Positions 1 through 6,137 of a stretch of DNA of 32,948 nucleotides are shown piece by piece (the first letter of the stretch is position 1; each line of letters begins with the position of its first letter). Position numbers and translations under genes: made by a program. Under the pieces are notes generated by a model. The model did not search any database and was not told the origin of the DNA. It saw only the letters and a program-made list of their open reading frames with translations. This DNA comes from JACKCP01 sp034007295 (GTDB taxonomy: Bacteria; Desulfobacterota; Desulfobacteria; Desulfobacterales; JACKCP01), in NCBI GenBank assembly GCA_034007295.1, contig JAVERC010000039.1, forward strand, positions 1 to 32,948, given 5' to 3'.

Positions 1-91
1 ATTTAATCCTCAAAATACTCCATGTATTCCTGCGGTTAAATTTTTTATCTTCCTTGAACTGAACAAAAAATTCTCGTTTTCGGCCAATCAC
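1..91 (+). mobile_element. MITE-like element, copy A (cut by window edge)
   Basis: This is the right part of the dispersed element seen complete at 15132-15271. It ends in the same CTCGTTTTCGGCCAATCAC terminus, followed by TATTTA at 92-97, which matches the 6-bp target-duplication pattern of the other copies. The left end and left duplication lie outside the window. Read in the cmoB direction the junction is TAAATA then GTGATTGG, so the last base of the element (91) is the G of the cmoB TAG stop codon. Confidence 0.8.
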
Positions 92-1062
92 TATTTAGCC
101 TTTGCCTTAATTACTGCCCTTACTGGAGCAGGATATCCTTCTTTTGTTTTGTTTTTATCAAGAGGATCCAAAAAATCCTTTAAAGATTTTTCAAAACTCC
201 AGTCTGTACTTCTCTGCTCATTGAAATCTGTTTTTGAAATATCAAGACATTCAATCTCACAAAAGCCTGCTTTTTTAAGCCAGATTTCAAGAGTTTTAAT
301 ACTTGGAACAAAATATACATTATTCATTTCAGCATATCTTTTTTCCGGAATAAGGGCAATTGGTTCTTCACTTAAAATTATGAGATTTTCTAAAACAATT
401 TCCCCGTCTTTTTTCATAATTTGTCTTATTTTTACAAGCATATCAATTGGAGATTTTCTGTGATATAAAACACCCATCAAAAAGACAAGATCATAAAAAT
501 TTTCCATCTGGGGAAGTTCATTAAAAGCAATTGGAAGAGTTGAAAGGTTTTTAAGTCCCATATATTTATTTACAGCCTGAAATTGAAAATAATAGGGAAT
601 AAAAGGCTCTAGTCCAAGTCCGAACTTAATATTTTTACCAGCTGCCTTAAAAAGATAATATCCATTGCTTGAACCAATATCGAGAAGAACCTTATTTTGA
701 AAATCAACTTTATCCTCAAATCTTTTCCATTTTAAATAAGAATCCCATTCAGAATCTATTTTTACTCCAAAAATATTAAAAGGACCTTTTCTCCAGGGTA
801 TAAATTTTTTTAAACTTTTTTCAAGATTGATATGCTCGTTTAAAGAAAGGCCATTTTTAATAAAGCACCCTGCTTCTTTTTTATCAAGTTCAATAAAATC
901 AGGTTTTAAATCAGGAAGATTTTCATAATAAGACTTGAAATCAGATATAAGTTTATTTTCATTTGAACTGAATAATTTTTGTTTTTTTAAAATAAGCTCT
1001 TCAAGAGAGTCTGATAAACTGTCAATTTCAAATTTTGATGCGTTTTCAATTAAATTATCCAT
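91..1062 (-). CDS. cmoB: tRNA U34 carboxymethyltransferase CmoB
   Basis: CmoB transfers the carboxymethyl group of carboxy-S-adenosyl-methionine to 5-hydroxyuridine at tRNA position 34, forming cmo5U. The family signatures are all visible: PWRKGPF, the SAM-binding DIGSSNGYY, MGVLYHRKSP, RYAEMNNVYFVPS and a C-terminal EQRSTDWS...DFLDPLD...EGYPAPVRAV. I start it at the ATG at 1062, one base after the cmoA stop, with AGGA upstream. That gives 323 residues, which is the usual CmoB length. A TTG at 1083 would add seven residues but overlaps cmoA. The gene is translationally coupled to cmoA. Oddity: the stop codon TAG uses a base from the adjoining repeat element (copy A), so the present 3' end was shaped by that insertion. 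Confidence 0.95.
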   Translation of the reverse strand: MDNLIENASKFEIDSLSDSLEELILKKQKLFSSNENKLISDFKSYYENLPDLKPDFIELDKKEAGCFIKNGLSLNEHINLEKSLKKFIPWRKGPFNIFGVKIDSEWDSYLKWKRFEDKVDFQNKVLLDIGSSNGYYLFKAAGKNIKFGLGLEPFIPYYFQFQAVNKYMGLKNLSTLPIAFNELPQMENFYDLVFLMGVLYHRKSPIDMLVKIRQIMKKDGEIVLENLIILSEEPIALIPEKRYAEMNNVYFVPSIKTLEIWLKKAGFCEIECLDISKTDFNEQRSTDWSFEKSLKDFLDPLDKNKTKEGYPAPVRAVIKAKAK

Positions 1063-1063
1063 T

Positions 1064-1792
1064 TTAAATATTTTTTCCTGCAATAAAAGAAGTAAACTGA
1101 AACCATTTTAAATAAACATCCACATAAGAAAATCCGCAATTTTTTAATCTTTTTATATGTTCAATTGAAGATTCAGGCACAAGAACATTATCAAGAGCTT
1201 CTCTTTTCCTGCTTATTTCAAGCTCAGAATATCCGTTTTTCTTTTTAAAATCGTAATAAATCTCAGTTTCATTTTTGAGAAATATTTCATTTTCATTAAA
1301 AACCTTTTCAGTTAAAAGAAAAATCCCGCCAGGTTTTAAACCTTTGTAAATTTTTTCTATCAAATCTTTTCTCACTGATTTTTCAATAAATTGTAAGGTA
1401 AGATTCATTACAACGACAGAGGCATTTTTTATTTCAATATTTTCTGCACTTTCATGCATTAACTCAATTCTTTGGCTGTTTGTTCTTGAACCAAGTCTTT
1501 TGGAAAAAATATCAATCATGGGTTTTGAATTATCAAGAGCTTTCATTGAAAAATCATTTTCTTTCATTTTATCTAAAAAACTGATTCCAAAATTGCCGTT
1601 TGAACATCCTAGATCATAAATTATAGTATTTTTTTGATAAAATCTTTTTGCAAGCTCACATTGAAGGTTTATTGATTCATTATATAAAGGAACTGACCTT
1701 TTAACCATATCATCAAAGCATACTGCTATTGTATCATTAAACTCAAAAGGATTTGGCCAGCTTTTTTCTTCTGAAAACACTTTATCTTTCAT
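1064..1792 (-). CDS. cmoA: Carboxy-S-adenosyl-L-methionine synthase CmoA
   Basis: CmoA makes carboxy-SAM from SAM and prephenate for CmoB, encoded directly downstream. The 242-residue protein has the N-terminal family pattern FNDTIAVCFDDMVKRSVPLYNE, a Rossmann SAM-binding motif YDLGCSNGNFG around residues 58-68, and a C-terminal block ending LKWFQFTSFIAG that resembles the FLKWYNFASM-type ending of the family. AGGAAAG precedes the ATG at 1792. The gene order cmoA-cmoB with a 1-nt gap is the classic operon. It diverges from the cytochrome gene at 1996, so the 203-bp gap should hold two promoters, but I cannot place convincing -10/-35 boxes in such AT-rich sequence. Confidence 0.94.
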   Translation of the reverse strand: MKDKVFSEEKSWPNPFEFNDTIAVCFDDMVKRSVPLYNESINLQCELAKRFYQKNTIIYDLGCSNGNFGISFLDKMKENDFSMKALDNSKPMIDIFSKRLGSRTNSQRIELMHESAENIEIKNASVVVMNLTLQFIEKSVRKDLIEKIYKGLKPGGIFLLTEKVFNENEIFLKNETEIYYDFKKKNGYSELEISRKREALDNVLVPESSIEHIKRLKNCGFSYVDVYLKWFQFTSFIAGKNI

Positions 1793-1995
1793 TTTATTTT
1801 TCTTTCCTGACTTATCATATTTTAACTTAATTAATTTGCCTTATTTCTAAACAATGTTTGAGGATTTATCAAAAAAAATATAGAATAAATTTATTCATTT
1901 TTTTTGTAACTTTTTTTAATTTAATTTATCAACCTTAAAAATATTTAGTAATACCCCCAAATTTTTAAATACTAATTTTTTCAGGGAGAAAACCT

Positions 1996-3588
1996 ATGGG
2001 AAAAAATTTAATTTTTTACCTTTTATCTAGTCTGATTTTTTTAAGCAGCTTTGGGTTTGCTTCAACCGAAGAAGGTGAAAAACCAGGCTCAGACTACAGA
2101 AGCTGGACCACTGCAGACCACAGCAAAATTCCCCTTCTTCAGCAGGATTTTGAAAAGCCTGAAGATGTTACAAGTGCCTGCATTTTTTGTCATACCAATG
2201 CTTCAAAACAGCTTCACAAAACCATTCACTGGACCTGGGAATGTGGAGCAGACAAAACAGGAAAAATGGGAAAAGGCGGTATCACCTTAAACAATTTCTG
2301 AATGAACATAGCAAGCAACGAGGCTCGTTGCACTTCATGTCATGCAGGATACGGATGGGATGATAAAAACTTTGATTTTTCAAGGGAAGATAAAGTTGAC
2401 TGCCTTGTATGTCATGACCAAAGTCTTGAATATAGAAAATATCCTTCAGGTGCTGGATATCCCTCAACAGAAGACAAAGACTTTGAAGGAGACCTTTATA
2501 AAAAACCTGATCTTAATAAAACAGCACAAAGTGTTGGAATGCCTCAAAGGCACAATTGCGGAGCCTGTCATTTTTACGGCGGCGGAGGTGACGGAGTAAA
2601 ACACGGGGATCTTGACAGTTCCTTGATTGACCCTCCTTATGAACTTGATGTTCATATGTCAAAAGACGGCGGAAATTTTTCATGTGCAAGATGTCACACC
2701 ACAGTTGAGCATAAAATAGCAGGAAGATGCTATAAAACACCTGCTTTTACAGACAGAAAATCTGTTCTTGATTCAGATATGGTAAAAAGAATTTCCTGTG
2801 TATCATGTCATACAGAAACTCCCCACAAAGAAAATAAAAAATTAAACGACCACACAGACAAAGTTTCATGCCAGGCCTGTCATATCCCTGCCTTTGCAAG
2901 GCAAAATCCCACCAAAATGTATTGGGACTGGTCAACAGGCGGTAAATTAAAGGATGGAAAGCCATACATTACAATGGATGAGGAAATGGACAGAATTAAA
3001 TACATGTCCAAAAAAGGTGATTTTACCTGGGAAAAAAATGTTGAGCCTGAATATTTCTGGTTTAACGGTTCAATGGAATATACCCTTTTAACTGATAAAA
3101 TTGATCCTTCAAATCCTCCTGTGAAGCTTAACCGCGTAATGGGTGATATGAATGACGAAAAATCAAGAATTTATCCTTTTAAAGTCCACAGAGCAAAACA
3201 GCCCTATGACAAGGGAAACAATACAATGGCTGCTGTTCAGCTTCATGGAAACAATAAAACTTCCTACTGGAAAAATTTTCAATGGCAAAATGCCATTCAA
3301 ACTGCCATGGACTATATGGAACTTCCATACAGCGGAAAATATGATTTTATAGAAACCGAATATCATTTTCCAACAACCCATATGGTTGCTCCTGCAAAAA
3401 ATGCACTGAATTGTTCCAGTTGCCATTCAAAGGAAGGAAGGCTTAAAAATCTTGCAGGTTTTTATATGCCTGGAAGAGACAGCTTTGGTTTTATTGACAA
3501 AACAGGTTTTACTCTCATCATTTTATCCCTTTGCACTGTTTTTGTTCACGGATTAATCAGAATATTTTCATCTTCAAAAAAGGAATAA
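1996..3588 (+). CDS. Octaheme tetrathionate reductase-type cytochrome c, predicted selenoprotein (TGA = Sec102)
   Basis: Secreted multiheme reductase of the OTR family, 530 residues if the in-frame TGA at 2299-2301 is read through. A Sec-type signal peptide covers about residues 1-22. Eight CxxCH heme sites start near residues 62, 112, 136, 188, 230, 268, 292 and 473, so the full octaheme count needs both sides of the TGA. A hydrophobic segment at about 502-522 anchors the C-terminus. Around the TGA the protein reads LNNF-Sec-MNIASNEARCTSCH; as I recall the family, cysteine sits here (NNFC...NEPRCTSCH) next to the substrate heme. GDGVKHGDLD at 198-207 likely holds the lysine that ligates that heme. 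GGGAG-like SD GGGAG precedes ATG 1996. The part after TGA starts with ATG (2302) but has no SD and no signal peptide, so a separate gene there would leave seven heme motifs in the cytoplasm. Natural substrate unknown (tetrathionate, nitrite or hydroxylamine in characterised relatives). A nonsense mutation is the alternative. Confidence 0.85.
2299..2338 (+). promoter_or_regulatory. UGA codon with SECIS-like hairpin
   Basis: The UGA is at 2299-2301. GCAACG (2315-2320) pairs perfectly with CGTTGC (2326-2331), closing an AGGCT loop; an extra A-T pair would leave a GGC loop. The GG of the loop is 21-22 nt after the UGA, nearly the spacing of the E. coli fdhF SECIS. A weaker outer stem ATGAA (2302-2306) with TTCAT (2334-2338) is possible. 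The stem forces codons GAG, GCT, CGT and TGC, which are GC-rich for this AT-rich gene. No selA, selB, selC or selD gene is in the window. Confidence 0.75.
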
Positions 3589-3591
3589 AAA

Positions 3592-4236
3592 ATGGAAAAA
3601 ATTTATCTTTATACAAGGTTTGAAAGATTCTGGCACTGGCTCCAGGGACTTTTGATTATACTTCTGATAATTACAGGATTTGAAATTCACAGCACCTATA
3701 CTTTATTTGGATTTGAAAGAGCCTTTAAAATTCATAATTATGCAGCCTGGACCTGGCTTATTCTTTTTATTTTCATAGTTTTCTGGCTTATAATTACCGG
3801 GGAATGGAGACAATATATTCCAACCATGAAAAAAATTATTGATGTAATGATGTATTATGCATTCAATATTTTTAAAGGCTATCCCCACCCTGTTCCAAAA
3901 AGTAAAAGAAAAAAGCACAATCCCCTTCAAAGGATTACCTATCTTGTAATAGTTTCTTTTCTTATTCCATATCAGATAATTACAGGATTTCTTTATTATT
4001 ATTACAATGAGCTTCCAAAAGACTGTATCTTTGGAAATATTGAAGTCCTTGCAACACTTCATACAATTGGTGCTTTTTCTTTTATACTTTTTTTAATTAT
4101 TCACGTTTATATGACAACCACAGGCCACACCTGGACAGGACATATAAAATCCATGTTTACAGGTTGGGAAGAAGTTGAAAACCCACATGAAATTGAGGAA
4201 TGGGAAGTAAAAAAACTGGCAAAGGATAAAAAATAA
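3592..4236 (+). CDS. Cytochrome b subunit paired with the octaheme cytochrome
   Basis: Integral membrane diheme cytochrome b of the formate dehydrogenase gamma / thiosulfate reductase cytochrome b type, 214 residues. It probably passes quinol electrons to the periplasmic octaheme reductase encoded 3 nt upstream. Hydrophobic segments lie at about 14-32, 50-70, 122-142 and 152-174. Histidines that could bind heme are in RFWHWLQ near the N-terminus, KIHNYAAW before segment two, LHTIGAF and IIHVYMTTTGHTWTGH near the C-terminus, the last resembling the TGHT-type ending of the family. AAGGA just before the preceding stop serves as SD. The two genes form an operon ending at the bidirectional terminator at 4309-4337. 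I cannot tell the exact subfamily. Confidence 0.88.
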   Translation: MEKIYLYTRFERFWHWLQGLLIILLIITGFEIHSTYTLFGFERAFKIHNYAAWTWLILFIFIVFWLIITGEWRQYIPTMKKIIDVMMYYAFNIFKGYPHPVPKSKRKKHNPLQRITYLVIVSFLIPYQIITGFLYYYYNELPKDCIFGNIEVLATLHTIGAFSFILFLIIHVYMTTTGHTWTGHIKSMFTGWEEVENPHEIEEWEVKKLAKDKK

Positions 4237-4308
4237 ATTTATTTTGCTGGTGAAAAAAATTACTAATTTTCAGCAAATTTTACTTTGATGAAAACCAAAT
4301 TTTATATA

Positions 4309-4337
4309 AAAAAGAGTCTGAATTTCAGGCTCTTTTT
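4309..4337. terminator. Bidirectional intrinsic terminator
   Basis: AAAAAGAGTCTGA (4309-4321) pairs with TCAGGCTCTTTTT (4325-4337), 13 bp with one G-T wobble and a 3-nt loop. The A-tract/T-tract arms suit termination in both directions. It separates the convergent cytochrome b gene and C26 hydrolase gene, and overlaps the hydrolase stop codon. Confidence 0.85.
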
Positions 4338-5116
4338 GCTTTTTTTACAAGCTCAATAAATAAATTTCTCTGAAATTTATCATAAAAAAGATATTCAGGA
4401 TGCCACTGAACCCCTAAAACAAATTCTTTTTTTTCATGCTCAATTCCCTGAACAACATTATTTGGCTCTTTTGCACTAATTTTTATATTCTCGCCTTTTT
4501 TGGCAACAGACTGATGATGCAGGGAATTTACACTTAAATTTTCCTGTTCAAGAATTTTAAAAAGTTTTGAATTTTTTACTACATTTACATCTTTTTTTGG
4601 AAGAATAGTTCTAATTCTTGGATATTCCTCATAAAATTCCAAAGTGTCAGGATAAAGGGTTCCTTTGAAAAAAACATTAATCAGCTGGGCTCCTCTGCAT
4701 ATCCCAAGAACCGGAATATTTTTTTCTATTGCTTTTTTTAAAATCAAATACTCTGCCTGATCTCTTTTTTTGTCAATTTTAAATCTTTTTTTTGTGGAAA
4801 AAACCCATCTGAATAAAATTAAAAGCTGGAAAAAAAGATAATATAAAATTCTTTTTTTCTTTTTTACTTTTGTTTCAGATTCAAAGTCAGAAATGGAAAT
4901 AAAAAAATCTTTTGGGTCTTTTTTGTAAATTAAAGGGTCTATGTCAGAGCCGCCGCCTAAAATAATCCCATTAAAGTCAAATTTGTTTATTTTTTTTGAG
5001 GGTGTTAAAATTTCAGGTCTTCCACCTGCAAGAATTACTGCAATTGAAGTGAAAAAAAATGCAGAAATTCCTCCGTATGCTGGTCCTGTTATTCCAATTT
5101 TAGGTTTATTTTTCAT
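4325..5116 (-). CDS. Peptidase C26 / gamma-glutamyl hydrolase-like class I glutamine amidotransferase
   Basis: Hydrolase of the PuuD-like C26 family, which cleaves gamma-glutamyl amide bonds. The 263-residue protein has the oxyanion region IILGGGSDIDPLIY (51-64), the nucleophile elbow GICRGAQLINV with Cys140, a conserved NSLHHQSV block, and the His-Glu pair in GVQWHPEYL near residue 246. The start ATG at 5116 overlaps the amidoligase end by 11 bp and has no good SD, so translation is probably coupled. Pairing of an amidoligase with this hydrolase is a known gene neighbourhood, where one enzyme forms and the other removes or edits an amide bond. Oddity: residues about 80-118 form an insert with a 17-residue hydrophobic stretch (about 90-106) flanked by lysines and arginines. 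The substrate cannot be told. Confidence 0.88.
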   Translation of the reverse strand: MKNKPKIGITGPAYGGISAFFFTSIAVILAGGRPEILTPSKKINKFDFNGIILGGGSDIDPLIYKKDPKDFFISISDFESETKVKKKKRILYYLFFQLLILFRWVFSTKKRFKIDKKRDQAEYLILKKAIEKNIPVLGICRGAQLINVFFKGTLYPDTLEFYEEYPRIRTILPKKDVNVVKNSKLFKILEQENLSVNSLHHQSVAKKGENIKISAKEPNNVVQGIEHEKKEFVLGVQWHPEYLFYDKFQRNLFIELVKKAKRA

Positions 5117-6098
5117 TGTAAAATTTTTTTATTTTTTCAATCCATTTTGATTTTTTAAAAAAATTCTTCTGATTTTTAAAATATTCTTTTGAAAGCTCAT
5201 TTATTTTGTCTTTGTCTGAAGCAAGATTTTCAATTTTAACCCATAAATTCCATTCCTGAGAAGGTTTCCAGTCTTTTGAGCCGACACATGAATTTGGAAG
5301 CCTGTAATGAAATGACGGTCTTTTACCTGTTAAGTGATAGTCTTTTACATTGTTTTTGACTCTGTTTTCATTAATAAAAGCAAAAACAGGAAGCATATCA
5401 AGAGCTCTGTTTCTTGTTGGATTAAATTTTATATAATCATCAATCAATTCGTTTATTGAAGGAAGATAGTTTTCATTTAAAACAAAATTTATGTATTCAT
5501 CTTCAAATTTATCAATAAAAGGTGTCATTTTTCTTGAAAAATCAATTTGAGATTTTTCAATTATATAATCATACAACAGAAAAAATGATTTTAAATAATA
5601 AACAAGAACATCAGCTTCAAATGAAGGAACTTCGGCATTTATGTGCATTCCAAAGGCATTTAAAAATGAGGATTTTGTTCCTTTTGCACCAAAAATTCTT
5701 AATTCGTCTGAAAGATTGTTTACAAGATAAAGATCTGAAAAAGGGATTGGAGGGGTTACAATTTCGTATGGGACAACAGTAGAGGCTAGTTTATTTAAAA
5801 GCTCTTCAATTTCAGGTTTTACTTTGTAGTCTGAAAGATTTATTCCTGCCTTTGAAAGATAGTGTTCATAACCTTTATTAAGCAATATATCAGCATCAAG
5901 CTCTATTGAAAAATCGCCAAACAAAGTATCTGAAACAATATATTCAAATTTGCTTTTTTCAAAAACATTTCCATTGAATATATTTTTTACAACATGTGCT
6001 GCATCTTTTAAATCTATTCCTGTAAATTCAATTTCAAACCCGGCTTTTCTTTCCTTGTTTTCATGGTTTTTATTTAAAACCGGAATTTCAAAATTCAT
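5106..6098 (-). CDS. Putative amidoligase (Amidoligase_2 family)
   Basis: Predicted ATP-dependent enzyme of the glutamine-synthetase/COOH-NH2 ligase fold, 330 residues. The core motifs are visible in order: AGFEIEFTGIDL (about 19-30) with two metal-binding glutamates, DFSIELDADIL (about 62-72), EIVTPPIPF (about 115), FGMHINAEVP (about 148) with the conserved His, and RPSFHYRLPNSCV (about 262) with the conserved Arg. These match the family described as amidoligases acting on peptide, cell-wall or amine substrates. GGGAG lies 9 nt before the ATG at 6098. It is the fourth gene of the operon, 39 nt after the second Hsp70 and overlapping the C26 hydrolase. Substrate and product are unknown; no ATP-grasp or peptidoglycan gene is adjacent to guide a guess. 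Confidence 0.87.
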   Translation of the reverse strand: MNFEIPVLNKNHENKERKAGFEIEFTGIDLKDAAHVVKNIFNGNVFEKSKFEYIVSDTLFGDFSIELDADILLNKGYEHYLSKAGINLSDYKVKPEIEELLNKLASTVVPYEIVTPPIPFSDLYLVNNLSDELRIFGAKGTKSSFLNAFGMHINAEVPSFEADVLVYYLKSFFLLYDYIIEKSQIDFSRKMTPFIDKFEDEYINFVLNENYLPSINELIDDYIKFNPTRNRALDMLPVFAFINENRVKNNVKDYHLTGKRPSFHYRLPNSCVGSKDWKPSQEWNLWVKIENLASDKDKINELSKEYFKNQKNFFKKSKWIEKIKKFYNEK

Positions 6099-6137
6099 TT
6101 AATTACTCCCTTTATTGCATTATTCCAAACCGCTCAT

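Noticed and set aside
1996..2301. Nonsense mutation making the octaheme cytochrome a pseudogene
   Set aside because: There is no other lesion in 531 codons, the TGA falls on the expected active-site Cys position, and a SECIS-like hairpin is correctly spaced. It remains the fallback if no Sec machinery exists in the genome.
2302..3588. A separate seven-heme cytochrome gene starting at the ATG directly after the TGA
   Set aside because: It has no Shine-Dalgarno sequence and no signal peptide, it would leave the first heme motif on a 101-residue stub, and frame and family homology run straight through the TGA.
3703..4062. Antisense reading frames such as the 119-codon frame opposite the cytochrome b gene
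   Set aside because: They have no SD, no recognisable family pattern, and lie fully opposite genes with clear homology signatures.
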